Below the pieces are notes generated by a model. It searched no databases and had not been told where the DNA came from. It worked only from the letters and a program-made list of their open reading frames with translations. 64,000 bases of DNA, taken from positions 22,191,940 through 22,255,939 of the forward strand of contig NC_092051.1 in assembly GCF_003086295.3 (NCBI RefSeq). Direction: 5' to 3'. This DNA comes from Arachis hypogaea (taxonomy: Eukaryota > Streptophyta > Magnoliopsida > Fabales > Fabaceae). Positions 49,926 to 61,559 of this stretch are shown here, one piece after another; positions within the stretch are counted from its first letter, which is position 1; the number at the start of each line of letters is the position of its first letter. Both the position numbers and the translations under genes were made by a program.

Positions 49926-51678
49926 TGATGACAAGTCATCTTAGCCTAGTTTCACTAGTCTTTTCTTTTGTTTTCAAATGTTTTTATGCACTTTCTTGAG
50001 CCATAAGTAAGCCAATTGGGTAGAATTTCATATTTCCTTTGATTCAATCAACCATGGATGAATTAATGCAATTTCATGAGATTTTGTGGTATAATTGTCA
50101 TATATTATGAAAGAATAACAAACTCATGATTTTGAGCATAGCTTTGATGTGTTTGATTGATTGATGATAGGTGAAAAGAGCTTTGAAGAAGGTTGAAGAA
50201 AGAAGAAAGGGCAAGGAGCAAGAGAGAACAAAAAGCTTGAGCAAAAGCTTGCCTCAAACTTTAGCTCAAGCTTTTGGAAAAGTTGAAATCACCCAGGATG
50301 GAGCAAAAGCTTGCGCCAACGTTTGCCTCAAGCTTTTTGGCAAACGTTGGCGCCACACACCAACACCCTGGAGGAGAAAAGCTTGCGCCAACGTTTGCCT
50401 CAAGCTTTTTGGCAAACGTTGGCGCCACACATGCATACCCTGGAGGAGAAAAGCTTGCGCCAACGTTTGCCTCAAGCTTTTTGGCAAACGTTGGCGCCAC
50501 ACATGCACACAAGGGGATCCATGTTTGGCTAAAAGTTTGACCTCAAACTTTAGCTCAAACGTGGATATCAGCAAAAGGGGGTGGCTGATATAAAAAGCTT
50601 GAGCAAAAGTTTGCCTCAAACTTTGACTCAAGCTTTTGTGCTTTATGTCCCGGTTCACAATGGGTTTCTCTCCAACTCCAAGTGCAATCAACAGAGGCTT
50701 TTGTCAACCCAATTCCATCAAGAGCAAAGGCCCAATTCAAGGCTTGAAGACCATTTGAAGAAAGTGTATAAATAGCTTAGGATTTAAGTTTTCGGGGAGC
50801 TTTTCCTTTAGAATTCTTAGAACACTTACAGAGAGCTCACCTTTACATTTTTGATTTGTTGCTTTAGAATTCTAGAGAATTAGGAAGGAGAATTGATCTC
50901 TCTTCTTCCTTGTTCTTGCTCGGCACTCTTTACTTTTCTTGCTTTGGATCTTGGGTGGAGAATTGAAGAACTTCTGTTTCAATCTCACCTTGAGATCTTG
51001 TTTAAATTTTCTGCATAATTGAATTTCCATTTCTGTTAATTGCTTCTTCCTCTACTCTTTCTACAATTTACATTTCTTTATTTCCTTTGCAATTGTCTTG
51101 CTGGATCTAGGAAGGCAGTGAGATCTAGACTCAGCTATCTAGTCTCTTGAGTCCTGAGATCTACAGTTTTAAATTTCAATTTCCTTATTTCATTGCTACA
51201 CCAAGCTCTTTCTCATTTCCGTTTTAGATCCGTTTTAATTCAAGTCATCTTCTACTTTTCTGTTTATTGCATCTTACTTTTCCTTGTTTAATTTCTGCAA
51301 ATTCAATTCCCAATTCCCTTTACAATTCAAGCCATTTACATTTCTTGCACTTTAAGATTCTGCAATTTACATTTCTTGCAATCTAAGTTTCTGCAATTTA
51401 TATTACTTGCACTTTAAGATTCAGCCTCTTTAATTTCTTCTGCACTTTAAATTCTTGCCAATTGTCCCTCTCCCTTTTAATTTCATGCAATTTAGCTTCT
51501 GTCGAATACAAACCACTCAAATCAACTCTTGATTCGCTAGACTAAGTCATCCACTAAACTAAAATTGCTCAATCCTTCAATCCCTGTGGGATCGACCTCA
51601 CTCCCGTAAGTTTTATTACTTGATGCGACCCGGTGCACTTTCCGGTTAGTTTCGTGTTGGATCGTTTTCCACACATCA
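49926..51678 (+). repeat. 3' LTR
   Basis: 1,753 bp, colinear with the 5' LTR. It is longer because it has three copies of the 72-bp palindromic unit (from 50313, 50385 and 50457), a short extra TTATTTCCTTTG-like insertion near 51078, and CCAATT at about 50012. TATA box TATAAATAG at 50767-50775. Confidence 0.95.
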
Positions 51679-51683
51679 CCCAT

Positions 51684-54545
51684 TAAATCCACGTGAATAT
51701 AAATTACTGATTTATCCTTATATATATATATATATATATATTCATTTTTTAAATTTGGTAATCCTAATTTTTGTCTCTAATTTAAACTCTTTTTTTCTTT
51801 CTAAACTTATCATTAGCCTTGATTTTGTATCTACTCTTCCTCTAACTCACTTTCTCCGCCTCTTAAGTTCGTCATTATGTCGCTCAGTCTCGCTCTAAAA
51901 TATTATATTATGTTATTTTTTTGGAAGATGTTTTTATATTTTTTTAAATGTTACTTTTTATAATGAATATATTATGAGTTGTGTTCAATTATATTGAATT
52001 GATTATTTTATTATTGTTATATTATAGTTTTTTTGTTATTTTTTTTAAAAATTTTCAAAGAATATCCATAAATAATCATGGATATCTGCATTCGCTAAGG
52101 AGATAATTAAATAGGGGGACTTGCGACGAAAATGAAGAGCGAACGGGGGATATTTTTTTTAAATGGGAGCGAAGGACAGAAAAAGGGGTCTGCCGCTGGG
52201 CCCACACGAGTATCTATTACTATATCTAACTAACAACGAAAATTCAATTTAAGCCGATTTGAGATAGGACACGTGAACTTTATCTGCATCGAGTTTTAAG
52301 ACAATGAACCTAATTCGAATTTAGGATCCTAACAATAGACCTAGGTTGATCTTACTCACTTGACTTAATATTTTGAGTCATTACTGTAATAAATACTATA
52401 TACTATTAAATATGATTATATTTAGTATATATAAAAGTTAAGTATACTTATAATAGATTTTATTATAATCAAACTAAAAAAAAATCTAATTATCTTTTTT
52501 TTTTAATTTTAAATATTATTTATATTACTATCTTATTGAAAAAGTGAATAATAATAATCACTCATATAATTAAAATAGATAATCCTAATATACACATGAC
52601 ACTACATATATCAAGGATTATTATATGTGATAAATTATTTTTTTATTTTTCTAAAGATAATTTATGTGTAAATTAACTAATCTTTATAACATACGATATA
52701 TTGCATAACTTTTCTCCTCTTAATATGGATAAATTGATTAATTTAATATATAAAATATAATTTATATTATTTAACATACGAAATAAGTAACTTAAGCCAA
52801 TTATCTAAGACAATAAATATAATAGTACAAATACCTATATATTTATTAGTATTAAAAAAATATACAAATAATATAAACATGATTTTGTTTGTAGAAAAAC
52901 AATAATAAAGGTTATTAATTAAGTTAATTACATAATAAAAAATTATAAATAATTTTTTAAATAATAATAAAAAATAAGATCACTATTTTCACATACTATA
53001 AAGTTTTTAAAAAAAATTAGACAATAAATCAATCATCAATAAATTATACATTAGTTCTGTTAAAAAAATTAAATGATATATTAGATATTACTATTTGTGT
53101 ACTAATATATATACATACATATATATGTATGTATTATCGATTATTAAGTTATAATTAATTTCAAATTCAATTTTTAGTAATTAAAATTTAAATGATTAAA
53201 ATTATTAAATGCTAAATATTTTGCAGTTAACTAATTTTGTTTTTGTTATTAAAATTTTAGAAAAGGTGAGTTGTTAATCAATTCTGAATTTAAATTTAAA
53301 TTTAAATTTGTGTAAGAAAATATTTTGAATTTTTTTTCACTAACCAAAATTAATTTTAAAATAAAAAATTATTTTATACATCATATTATAAAATAGTATA
53401 GTCATTCATTTTTTTTAATGACAATTATTGTCAAATAAAATGATATAAAAATAGAAAAAAAAATATATTCCAATCTAGGAATAATAATTTATTTTTCAAT
53501 AGAATAAATTATGTATTAAATAACAAAAGTTATTATAGTTTCTTTTTACATAATTTAATATACTCAACTACGGTGTTTTAGTAATATTACCAAAAAATAT
53601 TAATCAATCTAATAGTTTTTTTAATGACATAAGTTTATAAGTTTAGAAACTTGAAAATCATGTCATAAAATATAAAGTTTTAACTGGTAATAACGTTGAT
53701 CATATTGGTTGACTTCCTGAATGAATATGATACCAATAAATAAAACCGTCCCAGTTAAATTTCAACAAAGGCAAATCTCAATAAGTATTGCTATCATCAA
53801 TGAGAATTGTTCTACTTTCAAGACAAATACTATTTTCTTTCACTATATTTTCCAACTCGGCGGGTCGAGAACTACTCCTCCAAGGATTGAAGCTCCATTT
53901 ATTAAGGGTCTGTCGATATCCAATGAGTTGTTACATACACAAGGCGGAATTCAAAACTCTAATACTTACTTAGGTAGATGAGTGAGATGACCACTCAATC
54001 AATCCAAATTAGTTAAGACAAATACTAATTATTTTTAATATTTTTAACATTAAAAATAATTAAATTTTGATTTTAATTATAACTTTGTAAAATATTTATA
54101 GTAATAATTATTATATATATCTTTTGTTTAATTTCTTTTAATAAAAAATATATATTTTTATTAATTATCTCATACAGTGTATATGGAAACATACACTAGT
54201 ATATTCTAAAAAACGACTTTAGATATCAAATTTTGATGCAAAATTTTGGAATCATTATTAGAAAAATAAGATATGTTCATATTTAAAATTTGATAATTTT
54301 TTGTCATGTGAATATTTATAAAAAAAGACTTTATTGTGAATGACCATATTTTATTGAAAAAAAAATTAGAGATCAAATTTTGTCCCGAATTTTTTTATGC
54401 ATTATCTAAATATTTATTCAAATATTGTCACAAAAATTTAGATCTAACGAATAAAACGTTTACTAAATATAATTTTTTTTGTTACTTATAAAAAATATAA
54501 TGTTTATTAGTTCTTTTTGTTGTATTTTCAAATCATTCAAAAATT
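51684..54545. other. AT-rich intergenic sequence
   Basis: No gene found. It contains a short (TA)n at 51719-51742. A GC-richer stretch at 52100-52200 (GGGGGACTTGCGACGAAAAT...GGGTCTGCCGCTGGGCCC) looks like part of an old repeat without visible ends. The rest is AT-rich with TTTAAATTTAAA-type runs. Confidence 0.45.
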
Positions 54546-54553
54546 GTTTTGTC

Positions 54554-55369
54554 CATAATTATAAAAACCAAATTGGACCAACCAATTCGAATGAAAAATC
54601 AGTAAACCAAATCTCAATCCGATTCGATTTATTCTTTGGACCGTTCAAGAATGAAGACCGATGTGAACCAATAAAAACCGATACAAATCGGTTAAAACTG
54701 ATAGGAACCGATGAAAAGAACTGGTCTGTTATTTTGAAATTTTTTTCCAAAATGGTAATATGCTAAGGTTCAAACCAGGAACCTGAGGGCTAGTGCACTC
54801 TCCACTTGCCACTCGGCTATTATGTTTCCTACAATTAAATATGACAACAATTAATTATATAGTAAACATTAAATTAAATAATTTTATAAAAATTTAATTT
54901 AATTTTATTTTTTATTTTTTATTTTTCGAATTAATTATATTTTTTATGTATAATTATTAATATATTTGATTTATTTCAACGATAGTATTGTGATTAAAGT
55001 TATCTGTTTTGATATTTAATATTAAAATTTATTGATATTATAGTTAGATGATAGGCTTTGTAAATTAATTGTTACTGTTATTGTATCAAATTAAGATATT
55101 ATTATAGTAATACTCACAAATTTTATGTTTATTTTTATATTTGTTATTTTTAGAATTTGAAGATATGATTTCAAATTTGTTATTAATTATACTATTATTG
55201 TGAATATATGTATTTCAAATTTTAATTTTAAATTTTTGACTATTTTATACTTTTTTTTTTACATAAGATCTATTTTATCGGTTCAACTAGTATTTTTTCG
55301 GTTGAACCAATAAACTAATGAACTAGTAACTTGACCAGTTCGATCACCGATTCGATTCTGACAACTATG
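54554..55369. mobile_element. hAT-like element, 816 bp, containing a tRNA-like segment
   Basis: Flanked by gttttgtc (54546-54553) and gttttgac (55370-55377), an 8-bp hAT-type duplication with one mismatch. The left end CATAATTATAAAAACCAAAT pairs with the inverse of the right end, CATAGTTGTCAGAATCGAAT, through about 40 bp of transitions. It is related to the CAAGGTTCT...CCGG element at 1283-3501 through shared CCAATAAACTAATRAA and CGGTTC phrases. No transposase. Contains pol III-like boxes. Confidence 0.82.
54766..54819 (-). ncRNA. tRNA-like segment with pol III A and B boxes
   Basis: On the minus strand TAGCCGAGTGGC (54808-54819) fits the A box TRGCNNAGYNGG at 11 of 12 positions. GGTTTGAACCT (54766-54776) fits the B box GGTTCGANNCC at 9 of 11, 31 nt further on. 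The spacer GTGGAGAG...CTCAGGTTCC resembles a Ser/Leu-type tRNA. It does not fold as a complete tRNA and probably derives from a tRNA or SINE head incorporated in the hAT element. Confidence 0.5.
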
Positions 55370-55888
55370 GTTTTGACTATAACCCCAAGAAAAATCAATA
55401 CATAGATCAATCCCCAATGTTTTACTCCGGCAGACAAATCAGTCCCATTTCATTTTCCGGTAGAGTAATTACCCAAATCAGTCCCCAATGATTTTAAAAG
55501 TGGACATTTTAGTTCAAAAAAAATTAATACACAGATCAATCCCTAACGTTTTTCTCTGTCAAACATAACAGTCCCTCGTCTATTTTACTTTTACTATATG
55601 TCAACCTTTATTATTATTAACTTAACTTTGTGCATGTGGACCATGACACTAGCATATTAATACACTCTTTTCGTTAGAAACAAGTAAGGTGAATAATGAT
55701 GTTTGAAATCCAAATTAAAATATTTTCTTTTAATACAAACATATTTTTTAAAATAGGACATCTTTTGATTATATTAAATACAAAAATATCAAATAGTTTC
55801 AACCTTGAATTTCTTATAGAATAATCTCTAATAATTTGTGTATTATTATTATTATTATTATTGTTGTTGTTGTTGTTGTTGTTATTGA

Positions 55889-55891
<3 letters not shown>

Positions 55892-55964
<73 letters not shown>
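55892..55964. repeat. (TA)n microsatellite
   Basis: 73 bp of uninterrupted TA, preceded by (ATT)n/(TTG)n runs at 55842-55882. It abuts the nested fold-back at 55965. Confidence 0.98.
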
Positions 55965-55968
<4 letters not shown>

Positions 55969-56819
55969 TAAGTACCAAAAACACCTCCAAATTATTTAAA
56001 CATTGACAAAAATGTACCCAAATTTTACTATCGACAAAAATATCTTCAAATAATTTTAAAATGCGACAAAAATGCCTAACAGTAAATATATATTTTTTGT
56101 TAGAGATTGAATTTTGATGCAATTTTTTTACAAGTATAATTATAAAAATGAGATATTATTATCCTTATAATTTGGTGATTTTTTATTAAATATATATTTT
56201 TTTGTAATTTTTTTGTTAACAACCAATGATACTTTAAAAAATCACAAAAAATATATACTAAGCAAAAAATTACTAAATTTTAAGAATAATAATATATCAT
56301 TTTTTTAATCATACTTGCAAAAAACTACATAAAAATTCAACCTCTAATATATTTTTTGAAAAATATATATTTAATGTTAGATTTTTTGCAAGATTATCTA
56401 ACAATAAATATGTATTTCTCAAAAAATATATTAGAGATTGAATTTTAATGTGATTTTTTACAAGTATGATTATACAAATGAGATATTTTTATCCTTAAAA
56501 TTTGGTAATTTTTTTTAAGTATATATTTTTTTTGTAATTTTTTTGTTAACAACCAATAATACTTTTAAAAAATCACAAAAAAATATATACTTAGCAAAAA
56601 AGTCACCAAATTTTAAGAATAATAATATCTAATTTTTTTAATCATGCTTAAATTGCATCAAAATTCAATTTTTAAGGCATTTTTTGAAAATACATATTTA
56701 CTGTTGGGCATTTTTGTCACATTTTTTTAAATTATTTGAAGGCATTTTTGTCGATAGTAAAATTCAGGTATATTTTTGTCACCATTTAAATAATTCGGAG
56801 GCGTTTTTAGTGGTTAACC

Positions 56820-56820
<1 letters not shown>
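55965..56820. mobile_element. Fold-back MITE inserted in a TA microsatellite
   Basis: Ends GGGTTAAGTACCAAAAACACC and, inverted, GGGTTAACCACTAAAAACGCC. The arms continue with ACAAAAATG and TACTATCGACAAAAAT phrases. The TA run at its left (55892-55964) resumes at its right (56823-56853), so it sits inside the microsatellite. Internally there are two successive hairpins (centres near 56215 and 56535) that share the arm sequence CACAAAAAATATATAC/TTGTTAACAACCAAT, so four copies of one arm alternate in direction. Confidence 0.78.
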
Positions 56821-56822
<2 letters not shown>

Positions 56823-56855
<33 letters not shown>

Positions 56856-56921
56856 AATCTAATGAATAAATTTATCATTATTTTTGTCCAAAAAATTATG
56901 ATACAGTATTATTGTGTAATT

Positions 56922-56964
<43 letters not shown>
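56823..56964. repeat. (TA)n runs bracketing a duplicated AATCTAATGAATAAATTTAT unit
   Basis: TA runs at 56823-56853 and 56927-56964. Each is followed by AGAATCTAATGAATAAATTT and then TTTTTGTCCAAAAA...GTATTATTGTG (56854-56926 and 56965-57045). The unit of TA run plus about 75 bp has been duplicated in tandem, probably by slippage or unequal exchange. Confidence 0.85.
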
Positions 56965-56969
<5 letters not shown>

Positions 56970-57606
56970 ATCTAATGAATAAATTTATCATTTTTTTTGT
57001 CCAAAAATACAAAAAATTATGGTATAGTATTATTGTGCAATTAATAATAATAATAATAATAATAATAATTTTTTAGACGAAGGACTATTATGTTTGACAG
57101 AGAAAAACGTTGGGGATTGATTTGTGTATTAATTTTTTTGGGACCAAAATGTCTGTTTTTAAAATTTCGGAGACTGAACTCTACCAAAAAATGAACTGAT
57201 GACTAATTTGTCTGTTGGAGTAAAACCTTGAAAATTAATCTATGTGTTAATTTTTCTTAGGAATAAAATATTCGCTTTAAAATTACTGAGGACCGGTAAT
57301 TACTTTAATTTTTATATTAGAAATTGACAGAAGAACAAACGGGGTCTAACATTTGCAATCTTTGAGAACTTATTTGATAACTTTTATTCTTTAAGGACTT
57401 AATTGCACTTTACTCTAAAAAGAAATAAGGAGAGAAGCTTTCAGAGTCTTGGGCGTTCCTCTATGTCTTTTTTTTTTTTTTTGAAAGGAAGAGCTCAACA
57501 CAACAAGTGGAACAAACGAAACAACAAACAGAAAAATCACTAGTTAAAAGAAGTAAGTTACTCAAAGAACACTAATAGATATTCCCTGTCATCTTCGGTA
57601 TTGCCA

Positions 57607-60600
57607 TCAACAACAGAAGAGATCCACACCTAACCACTCCTTATAGTTCATGAAGGATTGATGGATAACATCGTCAACCCCTTTTCCTTTATTCTGAAAA
57701 ATTCTTCTATTCCTTTCTAGCCAAATATTCCAGATAATCGCATAGAAATATACCATCCACCTCTTGCACTCCTGCTTACTAATACTAGTTGATAGCTCAG
57801 TCCAGCTTTGAAAATGTTCCTTTAACGTCCTTGGGTACGACCATTGCCTTCCAACAAAAGACAGCCATGCACACCAAACTTACCAAGAAAAATCACAACC
57901 AAGGAACAAATGGTGACCATATTCAACACCTTGATTACATAACACACATACAACATCTTCCTGGTTAACCACTCCTAACCGACTCAGCCTCTCCTTCGTA
58001 TTGACCTTTCCAGTCAAGACAAACCAGACAAACAATTCAATTCTTGGTGGGACTAGACCTTTCCAAACTGTCTTAGTAAAGCTGTAACTCGCTATATCTT
58101 CCAGAAGCATTTCCACCTGCAAAGCTTGCACAAAGGAGTTAGTAGAAAATACACCTTGTTTATCAAATTTCCGCACAACTCTATCCTCTTTGTCATATGC
58201 AAGTTTAACTAGTCTTAAAGTTTCATGTATCTGATTCACTAAGTCCAACTCCTATTGGAATAGCTCTCGCCTCTATTAGAAGTTTCATCTCCACTCTAAC
58301 CCGTCCCAGAACTCACAATCTCCTATAACGGATCCTCTTTGGTTTGAAACTGAGAAGAGCTTTGGAAATAAATCTTTCAGATCCCCTCCACGCAACCATA
58401 TATCCTCCCAAAACCGAGTTCTTCTCCCATCACCAATCTCCATGGACAACCCATTAATCATCTTCTGTCTATCTTGTTGATCCTTGAATTGTATTTGACA
58501 GATATCTTTCCATGCCCCCCTCTCCCCCTCCCCCCCGAGTAGGTAACACCTAGGATGACAGCATCACATTGGGTTTCAGATTGTTACAAGAGCACACCAC
58601 CTTCTTTCATAAGGGACAATCCTCCTTCAAAAAATGCCACTACCACTTAAAAAGAAGGGCTGTGTTACGCACCATAGCATCCCCGACGCCTAATCCACCA
58701 AGTTTTTTGGGAGCCTGCACCACCTTCCACCTGACCATTATCATTCCATTCCTACCATCCTCCTTGCTCCAAAGAAACCTTCTCTCTAGATCAGTTTCTC
58801 TGCAACAGCCTTTGGCATTTTATACAAATTCAAATAATAGACAGGGAGGCTGTTCAATACAGATTTAATAAGCACCATCTTACCGGCTTTATTGAGAACC
58901 TTGGCTTTCCAAATGCTCAGCTTCTCCTCCAATTTTTCTATAATGGGCTTCCAAGTCTTCATCAACCTCGAGTTCGCTCCTAGTGAAATCCCCAAGTATT
59001 TCACCGAAAGAGAGGCTATCTTACAGCCCAGCATTCTACACATACGTTGTACCCACTGATCATCACAATTATTAAGAATCAAGCTAGACTTATCAAAATT
59101 AATACTCAGCCCCGACATAAGCTCAAAACAACGAAGGATCTTCCTGTAATTCTTAATGGTATCTTCCTCAGGGGGGCAGAACAGGACAGTATCGTCTGCA
59201 AACTGAAGATGTGATAGCTCGACATGATCTCTATCCACCAGTAACGACGACATTCGCCCATTTTTCACCACCACCCCAAACATTCTATGTAGAACGTCAA
59301 CGATAAGTACAAACAGAAATGGAGACAGTGGATCACTCTGTTGCAAATTTCTCTCCATCTTAAATGGCTTAAATGGCGATCCGTTTATCAGCACTGAAAT
59401 AAAACACGTACTTACACACTCTATAACCCAACTCCTCCATCTTCGTCCAAAGCCTATCTTTTGCAACACAGGTCTACAAAGCTCCACTTGATTCTATCAT
59501 ATGCTTTCTAGAAATCTAGTTTTATTATCACTGCTTCCTTCTTCCTCATTTTAATCCATTGAAAAGTTTCGCATGCGATAAGAACCCCGTCATGGATCTT
59601 TCGTCCCATGACAAAAGCACTCTGAGTCTCACCTACTAGTTATGGCATGATTGCTCGCATCCTCCTAACTAGCATTTTCGAAATGACTTTATACACACAA
59701 CCTACCATATTGATCGGTCTCAGGTCTTTGATTTCCTTTGCACCAGTAAACTTAGGGGCCAATGCCACCCAAGTGAAATTCGCATCCGCCGGTAGCTTGG
59801 AAGTCAGGAAGAAATCCATCACCGCCACCGTAAATTCAGAGCCAATTTCAACCCAACACCACTTTATAAAGTTCATGTTGTACCCATCACTTTCTGAAGC
59901 CTTGGATGATTCGCAATCCCACACTGCTTCTTTAATCTCCTCAGGAGTCAGTTGCACCTCCAAAGCCAAAGCATCCTCTTCACCAATCATTTCCACCAAA
60001 CCGTCCCTAAACCCCACCAAAGGAGGCTCTTCCTGATGATACAAATTCTTGTAAAAATCTCTAATCTCAATCTTAATCCTAGCTTGATTCTTTATCAACC
60101 TTTCATTAATGAGTAGCGCATCAATCCTATTGTTTCTCCTTCCCGCAGAGGCTAAGTTGTGGAAATGCATCGTGTTCTTATCAATGTCCTTCGCATGTCT
60201 AGAGTGCGACATCTGCTTCCAATGTAGTTCTTTTCTTACATACCATTTCTCACAGCAAGTCACAAGCGCCTTTCTTCTTGCCTCCACTGTTCCATCATAA
60301 ACACCATCACCCACCATGTCATCAATCTTCTTTATCTCTTCCTCAAACTTCATGATTTTCTTGTCCATGTCACCAAAGTTATCTTTATGCCATCTTCCCA
60401 GAGGAACTGTCATAGCCTTCAATTTATCTGTGAATTGCGCCTCACCTAGGCCTCTCCATTCCTCCTTAACCATTCTCAGAAAATCTTCATGTATAAAATA
60501 CGAATCAAGACTTCTAAACGGCCTCAGCCCATCGCTCTGCCTCCTATCTTCCACTATAATTGGACAATGGTCAGAAAAATCCCTAGGACCACCTCGTATC

Positions 60601-61232
60601 CGAGTCTCTGGAAACTTTTCCAGCCATTCCAGGCTAACCAGAACCCTATCAATACAGCTGCATGATCGACCTCTGAACCATGTAAACTTGTAGTCAGTAA
60701 TCGGCAAGTCCACCACACCCATGTCATGTATCCAATTCTTGAAGTCTTTAGCTGACAAGGGAAAGCTATCAGTGTCCCGTCTTTCTTCCACCTATACAAT
60801 CTCATTAAAGTTCCCTATGAAAGAACAGGGGACCTGGCATAACCCAGCTATGTAATTCAACTCCTCTTATACAACAAGCTTCTCATCTCTAACATGCGCA
60901 CCATACACCAAAATTAAAGCACAATTAAAATTATACTTCAATAGCTCCCCTTCAACACACAACCATCTTTCCCCTTTGTGGCTATTTCTTATTTTAAAAA
61001 ATTCATCATTCCATATTAACAGCAACCCACAAGATGCACCATTAGATTCAACAAAGTCCCACCCCGCACAACTATTTTCCCAAATTTTTGGTATATCAAA
61101 TTTAGTCACTAACTATCTTTTAGTCCCCACCAAGCCTAACATGTTTAATCTAAATTTTCTTTTCAGGTCCTTTATCATCCTCAGCTTTCCGTCACCCCTC
61201 AACCCCCTGATATTCCAAGAACTAAAAATCAT
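57607..61232 (-). pseudogene. LINE ORF2: endonuclease and reverse transcriptase
   Basis: ORF2 nicks target DNA and copies the element RNA at the nick. It starts MIFSSWNIRGLRGDGKLR, the typical N terminus of the APE-type endonuclease, with FIGNFNEI and SDHCPII motifs following (to about 60540). The reverse transcriptase has KAYDRIKW (near 59500), DPLSPFLF and the catalytic FADDT (near 59210). A zf-RVT-like C terminus (58250-57607) includes WKGLVPPRIELFVW and CVLCNQG. Damage: TAG after LGLVGTKR, TAG before VEERRD (near 60795), TAA at 59640, TAG before KAYD, a one-base deletion near 59478, and later stops between 58790 and 58250. Confidence 0.92.
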
Positions 61233-61559
61233 TTCAATAAATTATTGCACACATTTTTATGAGTTTTGGGTATGCTCCGCCTCACTTTTGCCTTTTGTTT
61301 CGCCAACCTTTTTTTAGAGCAATTTCTTTGTTCTACTGTTGAAGGATCACTATAATGTCATCTTCTTCGTTATACAACATTGCTCCTAACTCCGTTGCTA
61401 GTTCCCAAGTTCTTTTGTTTTCTGAAAGATGCTCCTCCAATGTGAAACCCTCATTGTCACTGGCTTCATCATCATTGGCATGTGCTACGTCCTCCAAGTT
61501 GTCCTAGTCTTCGTCATATCCATCTTCGTCATTAGGCACTGCTAAATTTCTATCAACAC

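Larger units (their letters stand above)
43568..51678 (+). mobile_element. Complete non-autonomous Ty3/gypsy-type LTR retrotransposon (gag-protease only), 8.1 kb
   Basis: Two long LTRs (43568-45234 and 49926-51678) with TG...CA ends, flanked by the duplication cccat (43563-43567 and 51679-51683). It has a tRNA-Asp primer binding site and one gag-protease frame. There is no reverse transcriptase, RNase H or integrase core anywhere in the 4.7-kb interior. A short pol C-terminal-like tail follows the protease. The architecture matches the non-autonomous gag-bearing class (TR-GAG); tRNA-Asp priming and the DLGAS protease suggest the Athila lineage. I count about 15 substitutions between LTRs over some 1,660 aligned bases, so insertion was recent. 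Confidence 0.92.
55384..57290. mobile_element. Fold-back MULE-like element with nested insertions
   Basis: Long inverted arms. The left arm (55384-55610) has GATCAATCCCCAATGTTTTACTCC, AGACAAATCAGTC and CGTTTTTCTCTGTCAAACATAA. The right arm (57062-57290) has their inverses in mirrored order (TTATGTTTGACAGAGAAAAACG ... GGAGTAAAACCTTG). The left arm begins just after the hAT's target duplication and looks truncated relative to the right. Between the arms lie microsatellites and the 856-bp element at 55965-56820. Confidence 0.7.

Noticed and set aside
43808..50691. Several open frames of 60-140 aa in the LTRs, on both strands
   Set aside because: They arise from the palindromic 72-bp units, read in every frame, and are not conserved as proteins.
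54766..54819. A functional tRNA gene
   Set aside because: Only the A and B boxes fit; acceptor and anticodon stems do not form.
59647..60693. Plus-strand frames of 125-129 aa
   Set aside because: Antisense shadows of LINE ORF2.
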